Shown: positions 8,017 to 15,425 of the stretch, one piece after another | Numbering within the stretch: the stretch's first letter is position 1 | Layout of the letters: each line of letters opens with the position of its first letter | From: a bacterium | Lineage (GTDB): Bacteria > Gemmatimonadota > Gemmatimonadetes > Gemmatimonadales > Gemmatimonadaceae | Direction of reading: 5' to 3' | DNA: 32,991 nucleotides | Assembly: GCA_021813725.1 (NCBI GenBank) | Contig: JAKAJN010000020.1 | Span: forward strand, 1-32,991 | The notes under the pieces: model-generated | What the model was told of the DNA's origin: nothing | The model's database searches: none | Seen by the model: only the letters and a program-made list of their open reading frames with translations | Program-made: the position numbers and the translations under genes

Positions 8017-8032
8017 TGGCACGCTTCTCGCA
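8017..8032 (+). promoter_or_regulatory. Candidate sigma-54 (RpoN) promoter
   Basis: TGGCAC-N5-TCGCA matches the sigma-54 consensus TGGCAC-N5-TTGCA with one mismatch. The essential GG (8018-8019) and GC (8030-8031) are separated by exactly 10 nt. Transcription would start near 8043 and run into the STAS gene with a leader of roughly 180 nt. No activator gene is in view. Confidence 0.5.
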
Positions 8033-8226
8033 TCTCTTTTCGGGCAACAACTGACGCTGCATCACCCGAAAAGAGCACACCCGTCGCGAGGCGGGGCCGC
8101 AGAGCCAGGAATCTCGATGCCGAGATCGTCCGGCCGCCGAAGGTGAGCGAGGCCCAAGCGGGTCGCGCGGAAACAACCGGAGGCAGAATGCGGGCAGTAG
8201 CAATCGGGCGCGGCGAGGAGAGCACC

Positions 8227-8538
8227 ATGTACCCGCTGAGTGAAGCTGATCGTGTCGTCCTGCAGGCGCCCGAGCGTCTCGTCTCGGAGCACCGGCTCGA
8301 CTTCCGTCGCGACGCGCTCGAACGGCTTTCCAAGGCCGCCGCGAGCGGTGCAAAGCGGCTGATGATCGACCTGCGCGAGACGCGCGAAGTGGATGCCAGT
8401 GGCCTCGGCGTGCTGGTGCTGCTGCAGAAGCGGGCCCGCGAGCAGTACCTGGCCACCTGCCTCACGCACACGCCACCCACGGTGCGGCATCTCTTGCACC
8501 TGACGCAGCTCGAGGGACTCTTCGAGTTCGAGGAGTGA
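8227..8538 (+). CDS. STAS-domain protein (anti-sigma-factor antagonist-like)
   Basis: A 103-residue single STAS domain. The hallmark loop 'LMIDLRETREVDASGLGVLVLLQKRA' carries the conserved Asp-Ala-Ser-Gly-Leu-Gly, in which the Ser is the residue phosphorylated in SpoIIAA/RsbV-type antagonists. The usual C-terminal strand-helix 'VRHLLHLTQLEGLFEFEE' follows. Two starts are plausible: ATG 8227 with GAGGAG upstream, and ATG 8188 with GGAGG upstream, which adds 13 residues; an in-frame ATG at 8143 has no such site. No anti-sigma kinase or phosphatase gene is adjacent, so its partners must be encoded elsewhere. Expression may depend on the sigma-54-like promoter at 8017. A strong terminator follows about 60 nt after the stop. 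Confidence 0.88.
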   Translation: MYPLSEADRVVLQAPERLVSEHRLDFRRDALERLSKAAASGAKRLMIDLRETREVDASGLGVLVLLQKRAREQYLATCLTHTPPTVRHLLHLTQLEGLFEFEE

Positions 8539-8601
8539 CGCGGTTGCGCGCTCCGGGGTGAAGCCGGAGGTCAGCGCGGAGACTCCACGCGGCGTTAATC
8601 T

Positions 8602-8640
8602 ACCGGATCCGGCCAGAGCGGCCGGGTCCGGTCGTCTTTT
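8602..8640 (+). terminator. Rho-independent terminator after STAS gene
   Basis: ACCGGATCCGGCC at 8602-8614 pairs with GGCCGGGTCCGGT at 8620-8632 (12 of 13 positions as Watson-Crick pairs, the other A-G or T-G type) around a 5-nt loop, followed by CGTCTTTT. It ends 12 nt before the gamma-glutamyltransferase ATG, so the next gene's promoter must overlap it or lie upstream. Confidence 0.75.
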
Positions 8641-8652
8641 CTCCACCTTGCC

Positions 8653-10434
8653 ATGACCACACTTCGCGCCATCCGTCCGCGCGCCCTGCTCCTTGGCGCC
8701 GCCCTGCTCACCGCGTGCGGGCTGCAGCCGCCACAGGCTTCGCCGCCTCCAATGTTTGCCAAACGCGCCGAGTCGACGCGCGGGATGGTGACGGCGTCGC
8801 ACGCCGATGCCGCCGCCGCCGGGGCGCGGATCCTTCGTGACGGCGGCAATGCCGTGGACGCCGCGGTGGCCACGGCCTTCGCGCTCGCGGTCGTGGATCC
8901 GTCGCAGACCGGGCTTGGGGCCGGCGGCGGAATGCTGGTTTGGACGCGCGGCGGTGCGCACGCGGACGCGCTGGAATTCTACTCGCGCACCGGGGCGGAT
9001 CCCGACTGGGCACGCACGGACAGCGCCGCGTTTCGCGCACCAATCAATGGACGCGCGGCCGGCATTCCCGGCGCCGTCGCCGGACTGCTTGAGGCGCACG
9101 CCAAGTGGGGCAAGCTGCCGCGCGCCCAAGTGATGGCGCCGGCCATCGCGCTCGCCCGCGACGGCTTCATCGTCTCACCGCTCCTCGCGCGCACGACGGA
9201 GGCATCGCGTGCCAAGCTGTCGGCCGACTCGTCTGCCGCAGCGCTCTTCCTGCCTGGCGGCGCCGCCTTGCGACCGGGTGACCGACTGGTGCAGGCCCAA
9301 CTCGCGAAGACGCTCGAGGCAATTGCGCGCGACGGACGCACGGCTTTCTACGAAGGTCCCATCGCCGAGCGAACCGTCGCCCGGATGCGTGCGTTCGGCA
9401 GTCCCGCCACCGTGGCCGATTTCAAGGGCTATCCTGTTGCGTTCGAGCGCCCGCTCTGCACCAGCTGGATGGGCTACACGCTGCTCTCTGCCCCGCCGCC
9501 GCTCGGCGGCGCTGTGCCGCTCGAGGCGCTCAACTTGCTCGCGGCGAGCAACGCGCTGCCACTTGGCTCGCCGACCACGCAGGGGGCGGCCGCCGTGCAG
9601 ATCGTCAACGCGCTGCGCGTCGCTGGCACTGATGCCGGCCGCTTCCGCGGAGACCCCGCGTACTACGGCGTGCCGTCGCGCGGACTCGTGAGTCCGGCCT
9701 TTGCCGCCAAGCGCACGGACGCGCTCGCCGCACTCGATGGCGGGAGCGCCGCGGCGCCCGGCGATCCGTGGCCGGACGACGCGGTGGCGCCCACCGGCGC
9801 CTGCGCCGCGCTCGATCCGTGGGGGGCGAGCAAGCTCGGTCCCGACAAGGTGGCGGCGCCCCGCGCCCCGCGATCGGGTGATGATGACGCCGCGGCGTGG
9901 GAGGGGTCCAACACCACGCACTTCAGCGTCGTGGATGGCGATCACAACGCCGTTTCGATGACGTTCACGGTCGGCGTGCTCTTCGGGTCTGGCGTCTACG
10001 CCAACGGCTTCTTCCTCAACTCCGGCGCATCCAACCTGGACAACTCGACGCGCGGCCCCAATCGGTACGCGAGTTCCACGATCAATCCGACCATCATCCT
10101 GAAGGGGAACGACGTACGGATGGTCGTCGGTGCGGCTGGGTCGCAGTACATCCCGACCTCCACAACGCAGGTGGCGTGGCGGCATCTGGCCCTCGGCGAG
10201 GACCCGTGGACGGCCATTGCGTCGCCGCGACTGCAGCCGGCGCAGGGGCGGAACGTGGAGGTCGAGGCGGGCTTTGCTCCCGAGGTGTACGCTGCCCTGC
10301 GCGCCAAGGGATACAGTCCGCTGTCGCGCGTCGGCGACATCATGTTCGGTGGCGTGCACGCCATCGCCGTGGTGAAGGGTAAGCTGATCGGCGTCGCCGA
10401 CCCGCGGCGGGATGGAGCGGCGATGGGCTACTGA
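8653..10434 (+). CDS. Gamma-glutamyltransferase family lipoprotein
   Basis: A 593-residue Ntn-hydrolase precursor. The lipoprotein signal 'ALLLGAALLTAC' places Cys22 as the lipidated residue, so the enzyme is membrane-anchored outside the cytoplasm. GGT landmarks are 'GMVTASHADAAAAGARILRDGGNAVDAAVATAFALAV' (in parts), 'GLGAGGGMLVW' and the autoprocessing site 'SNTTHFSVVD', where Thr421 is the expected self-cleavage and catalytic nucleophile. The small-subunit motifs 'GVLFGSGVYANGFFLNSGASNL' and 'VVGAAGSQYIPTSTTQV' follow. It should release or transfer gamma-glutamyl groups from glutathione-like peptides. The acidic, Ala/Pro-rich stretch before Thr421 is long and poorly conserved-looking. It stands alone as a gene, with an inverted repeat after its stop codon. 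Confidence 0.93.
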   Translation: MTTLRAIRPRALLLGAALLTACGLQPPQASPPPMFAKRAESTRGMVTASHADAAAAGARILRDGGNAVDAAVATAFALAVVDPSQTGLGAGGGMLVWTRGGAHADALEFYSRTGADPDWARTDSAAFRAPINGRAAGIPGAVAGLLEAHAKWGKLPRAQVMAPAIALARDGFIVSPLLARTTEASRAKLSADSSAAALFLPGGAALRPGDRLVQAQLAKTLEAIARDGRTAFYEGPIAERTVARMRAFGSPATVADFKGYPVAFERPLCTSWMGYTLLSAPPPLGGAVPLEALNLLAASNALPLGSPTTQGAAAVQIVNALRVAGTDAGRFRGDPAYYGVPSRGLVSPAFAAKRTDALAALDGGSAAAPGDPWPDDAVAPTGACAALDPWGASKLGPDKVAAPRAPRSGDDDAAAWEGSNTTHFSVVDGDHNAVSMTFTVGVLFGSGVYANGFFLNSGASNLDNSTRGPNRYASSTINPTIILKGNDVRMVVGAAGSQYIPTSTTQVAWRHLALGEDPWTAIASPRLQPAQGRNVEVEAGFAPEVYAALRAKGYSPLSRVGDIMFGGVHAIAVVKGKLIGVADPRRDGAAMGY

Positions 10435-10443
10435 CCAAGGCCC

Positions 10444-10545
10444 TGGACTCAGGATTGCGAGTGAGGATGCCGATTCAGGACGACGATCTGCGATATCGCC
10501 AATGGTCGTCCTGAATCGTTATCCTTCATCGGTATCCTGAGTCCA
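10444..10545. repeat. Family C inverted repeat forming a long imperfect hairpin
   Basis: The outer arms TGGACTCAGGAT (10444-10455) and ATCCTGAGTCCA (10534-10545) are perfectly complementary. The inner arms CGATTCAGGACGAC (10471-10484) and GTCGTCCTGAATCG (10505-10518) are also perfectly complementary. The 15 nt between them pair partly, so the whole 102 nt can fold into one long cruciform or hairpin with a 20-nt loop. It starts 9 nt after the gamma-glutamyltransferase stop codon and ends 22 nt before the pyrophosphatase ATG. It has no T-run typical of a simple terminator. Confidence 0.88.
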
Positions 10546-10567
10546 TGTCCCCAATCGGCTTCCCCCC

Positions 10568-11116
10568 ATGCTTCACCCCTGGCACGATCTCCCTGTCGGC
10601 GCGCATCCGCCGGACACCGTCACCGCGGTCATCGAGATTCCCCGCGGCAGCCGCAACAAGTACGAACTCGACAAGGACTCGGGGCTGTTCAAGCTCGACC
10701 GCGTGCTGTACAGCGCCGTGCATTATCCGGGCGACTACGGCCTGATCCCGCGCACGCTCCACGAGGACGGGGATCCGCTCGACGTGCTGGTGCGCATCAA
10801 CGAGCCAACGTTCGTCGGATGCATCATTGACGTGCGCCCGATCGGCGTGCTGCACCTGCGCGACCGCGGCGAACCCGACGACAAGGTGCTCGCGGTGCCG
10901 GTGAACTCGCCGCACCACGAGGAGCATTTCGACATCGCCGACATGCCGCAGCACTACCTGCTCGAGATCGAGCACTTCTTCCACATCTACAAGGACCTGG
11001 AAGGCAAGCGCTGCGAGATCGTCGGGTGGGGGAAGAGCGAGGAGGCGATGAAGACGATCATCGAGTCCATGGCGCGGTACGACGCCAAGCGCGCGGCGCT
11101 GCTGGCGACGCGCTGA
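10568..11116 (+). CDS. ppa: Inorganic pyrophosphatase, family I
   Basis: A 182-residue soluble Mg-dependent pyrophosphatase. The family signature 'EDGDPLDVLV' gives the metal ligands Asp67, Asp69 and Asp72. 'IEIPRGSRNKYELDK' (Arg/Lys phosphate contacts), 'HYPGDYGLIPRT' and the late 'FHIYKDLEGK' with catalytic-site Lys are all present. It hydrolyses PPi made by biosynthetic reactions and so pulls them forward, including the acetyl-CoA synthetase reaction. Length fits the family. It stands alone, 22 nt after a long inverted repeat and convergent with the aquaporin gene. No clear promoter is recognisable between the repeat and the ATG. Confidence 0.96.
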   Translation: MLHPWHDLPVGAHPPDTVTAVIEIPRGSRNKYELDKDSGLFKLDRVLYSAVHYPGDYGLIPRTLHEDGDPLDVLVRINEPTFVGCIIDVRPIGVLHLRDRGEPDDKVLAVPVNSPHHEEHFDIADMPQHYLLEIEHFFHIYKDLEGKRCEIVGWGKSEEAMKTIIESMARYDAKRAALLATR

Positions 11117-11158
11117 TCGCCTTCCGGTGGTGGTGCGGCGTGCGGGCGCGGTGCGCGT

Positions 11159-11863
11159 CTACCGCTGCGAGCCGATGGCGCCGTGGTCCAGCGGCTCCGG
11201 CTCGTCGGTCAGCAGCAGCTTCTCGTAGATGAGCGCGGCGATGATCGCTCCGGTGATGGGCGCCAGCCAGTAGATCCCCTGCGCCTCATAGATTCCGCTG
11301 GCGAACGCCGGGCCGAACGACCGCGCCGGATTGACCGACGATCCCGTCAGGTTGCCGATCGCGAAATAGTCGCAGGCGAGCGCGAAGCCGACACCGAGCC
11401 CGCCGATGCGTGGCGCGCGATGGTCCACGGCGGTGCCGAAGATGGCCCACACGAGGAACATCGTGCCGAACATCTCGAGCACGAACGCCTGCCCCGACGA
11501 CACGTCGAGCGAGACGGTCTGGCCGCCGCCGCGGGTGGCGGCGAAGAGCGCGGTCGGGAAGGCGAACTTGAGAGCGAAGGCCGCGGCCGTGGCGCCGGCA
11601 ACCTGCGCCACCACGTACAGGCCGGCCATCACGGGCTCGATGCGCCGGACGACGAGCATGCCGATGGTGACCGCGGGGTTGAAATGCGCCCCGATGTGCA
11701 TGAAGGCCGAGACGAAGATTGCCAGCACGAGGCCGTGGGCGAGCGCGACGGCAACCAGGTTGCCGCCCCCCTGCGCCGCCTGCATGATGGCCGCGCTGCC
11801 GACGAAGGTCAGCGCGAACGTGCCGATGAACTCGGAGAGAAAATGCCGGACGGAGTCTCGCAT
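11159..11863 (-). CDS. Aquaporin / MIP-family channel
   Basis: A 234-residue channel with six membrane helices and both NPA loops: 'HFNPAVTIG' and 'SVNPARSFGPA'. It starts at ATG 11863 with the typical 'EFIGTFALTFVGSAAI' first helix. By hand alignment to E. coli AqpZ the selectivity-filter residues would be His, Tyr, Ser and Arg in place of Phe, His, Thr and Arg. Only the Arg after the second NPA is fully certain, because the alignment has a 1-residue gap in the first half. The lack of the extra Asp of glycerol facilitators after the second NPA argues for water or a small neutral solute. It is a lone gene, convergent with ppa. Confidence 0.94.
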   Translation of the reverse strand: MRDSVRHFLSEFIGTFALTFVGSAAIMQAAQGGGNLVAVALAHGLVLAIFVSAFMHIGAHFNPAVTIGMLVVRRIEPVMAGLYVVAQVAGATAAAFALKFAFPTALFAATRGGGQTVSLDVSSGQAFVLEMFGTMFLVWAIFGTAVDHRAPRIGGLGVGFALACDYFAIGNLTGSSVNPARSFGPAFASGIYEAQGIYWLAPITGAIIAALIYEKLLLTDEPEPLDHGAIGSQR

Positions 11864-11956
11864 GGCGGAATCCGGAAAGTGGACGGGGGCGCGAGGACGC
11901 TGCTGCGAAGGTAGGAGGCGCGCCGACGTGCGGCCACCCCGGCGTCGGCGCGCGAC

Positions 11957-12448
11957 TCAGGGCATGGCGTCCGGCGCGAATGCGCCGTAGCGGCGGAGCG
12001 CGTAGACGAGGGGCGGCGCATCGAACGCGCGGGCCGAGAGTACCTCACCGACGATGATCACGTGATCGCCGCCGGGGTGTTCCGCGACGCGACGACAGAC
12101 GAGGTGCGCGGCGGCGCCGTCCAACAGCGCCGGTCCCTCGCCCGCGTGCGTGAGGGGCACGCCGTCGAAGCGGACCACATCCTGTTCGGCGAACCGCGCC
12201 GAGAGCGCCTCCTGGTCGGCGGCGAGGATGCTTACACCGAACACCTCCGCGGCGCGCACGTGCGGCAGCACGGTGGCGGTGCGGTCCACGCAGGCGAGGA
12301 CGAGCGGCGGATCGAGCGAGAGCGACGAGAACGCGCTGACGGTCATCCCATGGTCGACGCCCGTCTGGTCGCGCACCGTCAGCACCGTCACCCCTGAGGC
12401 GAAGCGGGCCAGCGCCGTGCGAAACGTGGCCGCGTCCACGCGGCTCAC
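11957..12448 (-). CDS. Flavin reductase-like, FMN-binding split-barrel protein
   Basis: A 163-residue protein of the flavin reductase / FMN-binding family. The features are 'FRTALARFASGVTVLTVRD', 'GMTVSAFSSLSLDPPLVLACVDRTATVLPHV' (the FMN-phosphate-binding region), 'FGVSILAADQEALSARFA' and 'GGDHVIIVGEVLSA' with the conserved Gly-Asp-His. Such proteins reduce FMN or FAD with NAD(P)H for a partner monooxygenase; no monooxygenase is adjacent. The start is set by a 4-nt GTGA overlap with the end of the upstream DUF92 gene (GTG at 12448); longer readings into that gene do not resemble the family. The two are therefore probably translationally coupled, although their functional link is unclear. Confidence 0.88.
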   Translation of the reverse strand: MSRVDAATFRTALARFASGVTVLTVRDQTGVDHGMTVSAFSSLSLDPPLVLACVDRTATVLPHVRAAEVFGVSILAADQEALSARFAEQDVVRFDGVPLTHAGEGPALLDGAAAHLVCRRVAEHPGGDHVIIVGEVLSARAFDAPPLVYALRRYGAFAPDAMP

Positions 12449-13296
12449 GGCAGCCACGCTCCCACGGCCACGGCGCCGCCAAGGCAGGTCGCCAGCAGGT
12501 TCACCAGATCGTTGGTCATCCACCGAAACCCCCGCCGGTGGCGACTGCGGTAGCCGCACGTGTGCACGCGGCGCTCGGTCCACGCCTGGCACTCGTCGCA
12601 CCAGCGCCGGCTTTGCACCGTCGCACCGAGCAGCGAATCAGCGATCGTGCCGGCGAGCCCGCCCACAAAGACAGCTTCGAGGCGCGGGATATCAAAGGGA
12701 ACGGTCAGCGCGTACACCGCGCACAGCGCAATCACGAACGCGCCGACGACGGCGGCCGCGAGGCCAAAGGCGCTGACGCCGCCCGACGTGCCGGCGATGA
12801 CCGGCTGCCAGCCGAGGATCGAGCGCGGCGACGACTTCAACGCCATGCCGACCTCGGTGGCCCACGTGTCCGCGGTGGCGGTGGCGAGCGCTCCGAAGCC
12901 GAACAGTCCCACCTGCCACGTGCCGCTGAATGCCCAGACCACCGCGGCCACGGCGAACAGACCGCCGTTGGCGAGCACCTGCCAGGCATCACGCGACCGG
13001 GCGTCGGGAAGTACGGACAACGATCGCCGCCGCTTGTCGCCGGCCCGCCAGCGCGTGAGTTGCACCGAGCTGTAGAAAAACACGGCGAGCGAGATCAGCC
13101 ACGGGAATCCGCCGATCGCCGCCGCCGTGCCGACGGCAAACGCGGCGTACTCGCCGCCCAGCGTGAGCTGGTGACGACGGCGCGCGTAACCTGCGGCGAC
13201 GCCGGCGAGCGTGCCGCCGATCAGCATGCGGGGAATGAGGTCGAGCAGCACGGCGGCGAGAAATTCCGGAGAAGGTCGTATCGCGGCACGGCGCAT
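12445..13296 (-). CDS. DUF92 (TMEM19-like) integral membrane protein
   Basis: A 283-residue membrane protein with about six hydrophobic segments. The DUF92 hallmarks are 'GFGALATATADTWATEVGMAL' with the Ala-Asp-Thr-x-Ala-Thr-Glu core and 'FVGGLAGTIADSLLGATVQSRRWCDECQAWTERRVHTCG'. The latter has a Cys cluster (CDEC...C) that could bind a metal between helices. Relatives include plant VTE6-type proteins linked to prenyl-phosphate phosphorylation; whether this one has such activity is not shown. I chose ATG 13296; GTG 13368 is possible but abuts the divergent gene. The gene order DUF92 then flavin reductase with a GTGA overlap suggests one transcript. Confidence 0.82.
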   Translation of the reverse strand: MRRAAIRPSPEFLAAVLLDLIPRMLIGGTLAGVAAGYARRRHQLTLGGEYAAFAVGTAAAIGGFPWLISLAVFFYSSVQLTRWRAGDKRRRSLSVLPDARSRDAWQVLANGGLFAVAAVVWAFSGTWQVGLFGFGALATATADTWATEVGMALKSSPRSILGWQPVIAGTSGGVSAFGLAAAVVGAFVIALCAVYALTVPFDIPRLEAVFVGGLAGTIADSLLGATVQSRRWCDECQAWTERRVHTCGYRSRHRRGFRWMTNDLVNLLATCLGGAVAVGAWLP

Positions 13297-13370
13297 CGGC
13301 GCGCCACCGGGGAACGTATGCCGCGTGTCGCTTGTTGCGCCATACGGTGGCGCGTTAGCTTGCGTCACCG

Positions 13371-14000
13371 ATGCCCGGACCTGTCGATCCCCTCATTCCG
13401 TTGAGCCTCCTCGAGGCGGTCCGCACCGTGGACCTCCCCGACAACGACCACGAGGCGGAGTTCGTGCATGAGCTGCGCAACAAACGCCTTGGCCTCTCGG
13501 ACACGGTGTTCGCGCAGATCAAGCGATACACGGAGGCGGTGCGCCGTAAACAGCGCACCGATTTCAACGAAGCCGTCGGCATCGCGCGCCTCATCGGGCG
13601 ACGCCCCGACGCCGAGGCGGTCTTCCGCGAGGCGGGCCGCTCGTTCGCTCGACAGGTATACGGCACCATTTCTCCCGTCACGCGCAAGCTGATGCGATCG
13701 CTCCCCGCGCTGCTCACGCGCCCCCTCGCCCTGCGCCACGTGCGTCGCGTCGCCAGGCGATACCTGCGCGGCTCAGCGCGCCGCATGGGTGGCAGCATCA
13801 TGCTGGACGTGACGGAGTCCGTGACCCACGATGCTGCGCCCAAGCTCGGCGGCTGCGCCTTCTACGAGTCGGCGCTCCGCGAGCTCATTCAATTGATGGT
13901 CGGCGGAGTGGGCGCCGTTGACCATGTCCGCTGCGCCTCGCGCGGCGAAGGCAGCTGCGAGTGGCGCGCCGAGTGGCGGCCGCTCCGCGGCAAGGGATGA
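13371..14000 (+). CDS. Hypothetical protein with V4R-like C-terminus
   Basis: A 209-residue soluble protein. The C-terminal ~60 residues, 'GGCAFYESALRELIQLMVGGVGAVDHVRCASRGEGSCEWRAEW', resemble the end of V4R / heme-NO-binding-type small-molecule domains, where a 'Cys-x-Phe-Tyr-Glu' strand-helix is followed by a Cys-rich strand 'C...G...C.W'. The N-terminal part is helical and basic ('HELRNKRLGLSDTVFAQIKRYTEAVRRKQ'). I infer a ligand-binding or sensor role from this resemblance only. It is divergent from the DUF92 gene and ends 4 nt before the M24 peptidase ATG, so it is probably in an operon with that gene. Confidence 0.7.
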   Translation: MPGPVDPLIPLSLLEAVRTVDLPDNDHEAEFVHELRNKRLGLSDTVFAQIKRYTEAVRRKQRTDFNEAVGIARLIGRRPDAEAVFREAGRSFARQVYGTISPVTRKLMRSLPALLTRPLALRHVRRVARRYLRGSARRMGGSIMLDVTESVTHDAAPKLGGCAFYESALRELIQLMVGGVGAVDHVRCASRGEGSCEWRAEWRPLRGKG

Positions 14001-14004
14001 TGCC

Positions 14005-15183
14005 ATGCTGAACGCACAATTTGTTGCCACCCTTCAGGCCGCCCTGCGCGATGCGCGCGTGGACGGCTGGCTGCTGTACGACTTCCGCGGCATCAATGCG
14101 ATTGCCAGCGGACTCGTCGGCATCAAGGGATTCGTGTCGCGCCGGTGGTTCGTCTGGGTGCCCACGCAGGGCGCGCCGGTGGCCATCACGCACGTCATCG
14201 AACAGAACCCGTGGCACGACTGGCCGGCGGCGTGGGAGAACCGCCAGTATAGCGCCTGGCCGGTGCTCGAGGCCGAAGTGGCGCGGTGCGTGAAGGGGAA
14301 GCGCATTGTCATGGAATATTCGCCGGGCGACGCCGTCCCCTACGTGGACTACGTGCCGGCCGGCGTGCTCGAGATGGTGCGCGCGGCGGGCGCGACCGTG
14401 GAATGCTCGGGCGACCTCGTGACGCGCTGCCTGGCGGTCTGGAACGATGAACAGCGCCGCACGCATGACATCGCCGCCGAGCAACTCAAGGACATCGCGT
14501 ACGCCGCCTTCCGGAAGGCGGGTGCCGCGGCACGCGCCGGCACGCCGATCACCGAGTACGCACTCACCGACTGGATCCGCGGCGAATTCTCGCGACTCGG
14601 TCTCTGGACCGACCACGGACCCAACGTGTCGGCGACGGAAAACGCCGCCAATCCGCACTACGACCCGTCACCCGAGGCGCCGCGGCACCTCAAGCTGGGC
14701 GACATCGTGCTCATTGATCTCTGGGCCAAGGCGCCCGACGGGATGTGGGCCGATCAGACGTACATGGCGAGCATCGGTGAACCGAGTGCCAGGGCAGTCG
14801 AGGTGTGGAATGCCGTGCGCGACGCGCGTGACGCCGCCATCGCGCTGTTGCGCCAGAAGCTGGCGTCCGGCGCGCCGGTGCGCGGTGGCGAGGCCGACGA
14901 TGCGGCGCGTGCCATCATTGTCGAGCGCGGCTATGGTCAGTACTTCACGCATCGCACCGGTCACAGCATTGACGCCAGTGGACTGCACGGCTCGGGCGCG
15001 CATCTCGACAACCTCGAGACGCGCGAAGAGCGCGTGCTCATCAGCGGCAGCGGCTTCTCCATCGAACCGGGCATCTACATCGCCGGCGAGATTGGCATGC
15101 GCACCGAGGTCAATGCCTACGTGCTCGGCAACGAGCTCGTGGTGACGCCGAAGGAACCACAGGTGGCGTTGCTGGTGGTCTGA
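14005..15183 (+). CDS. M24-family metallopeptidase (Xaa-Pro aminopeptidase-like)
   Basis: A 392-residue pita-bread-fold peptidase. The five metal ligands are all visible: Asp238 ('IVLIDLWA'), Asp250 ('MWADQTYM'), His320 ('HRTGHSID'), Glu354 ('SIEPGIY') and Glu368 ('MRTEVNAYV'). The N-terminal ~170 residues form the creatinase-like domain ('GWLLYDFRGINAIASGLVG'). It should remove N-terminal residues from proline-containing peptides or act as a related dipeptidase. There is no signal peptide, so it is cytoplasmic. ATG 14005 lies 4 nt after the previous stop codon; the longer reading from 13918 would overlap that gene. Together with the two permeases, GGT and the M28-like protein it suggests a peptide-using lifestyle. 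Confidence 0.93.
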   Translation: MLNAQFVATLQAALRDARVDGWLLYDFRGINAIASGLVGIKGFVSRRWFVWVPTQGAPVAITHVIEQNPWHDWPAAWENRQYSAWPVLEAEVARCVKGKRIVMEYSPGDAVPYVDYVPAGVLEMVRAAGATVECSGDLVTRCLAVWNDEQRRTHDIAAEQLKDIAYAAFRKAGAAARAGTPITEYALTDWIRGEFSRLGLWTDHGPNVSATENAANPHYDPSPEAPRHLKLGDIVLIDLWAKAPDGMWADQTYMASIGEPSARAVEVWNAVRDARDAAIALLRQKLASGAPVRGGEADDAARAIIVERGYGQYFTHRTGHSIDASGLHGSGAHLDNLETREERVLISGSGFSIEPGIYIAGEIGMRTEVNAYVLGNELVVTPKEPQVALLVV

Positions 15184-15192
15184 TTCTTGGCT

Positions 15193-15373
15193 GCAACTGC
15201 TCACCACGGAGACACGGAGCATCACGGACGTTCACGGAAGACGGCAACTACGACTTCTTCGGGGAACAGCACTCGCCACTCCAGTCTCTGCGTGGCGGGC
15301 TGTCGTTCCATCTAGTGTTTGTTGTTCTCCGCGAATTTCCGTGTTGCTCCGTGTCTCGGTGGTGAGCAATTGC
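15193..15373. repeat. Family B (CACGGAG) inverted repeat
   Basis: Two 36-nt arms, 15193-15228 and 15338-15373, are complementary at 33 of 36 positions and separated by 109 nt. Each arm is built of CACGGA-type units (ACCACGGAGACACGGAGC...CACGGA), and weaker complementarity continues inward as TTCACGGAAGA. The left arm begins 9 nt after the M24 peptidase stop codon and is purine-rich in that gene's sense direction. The right arm ends 52 nt before the permease ATG. The spacer holds no gene. Most of the 242-nt intergenic region is this element. Confidence 0.92.
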
Positions 15374-15425
15374 TGTTTTCCGTGGTCTCTGCTGTAGCGT
15401 GCCAGTCACACCTCCCTCTCAATAG

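Larger units (their letters stand above)
7728..8226. other. Long intergenic region with regulatory motifs, no gene
   Basis: About 500 bp between divergent acs and the STAS-domain gene, and the only gene-free stretch above 300 bp. I see no believable protein here. From 7855 it is relatively AT-rich for this genome and dense in repeated motifs: TGTGACGGT at 7862-7870 and 7899-7907, its near-inverse ACCGTCACG at 7954-7962, and paired inverted elements at 7956-8007. A candidate sigma-54 promoter is at 8017-8032. From 8100 to 8180 it is GC-rich leader sequence in front of the STAS gene. Confidence 0.6.
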
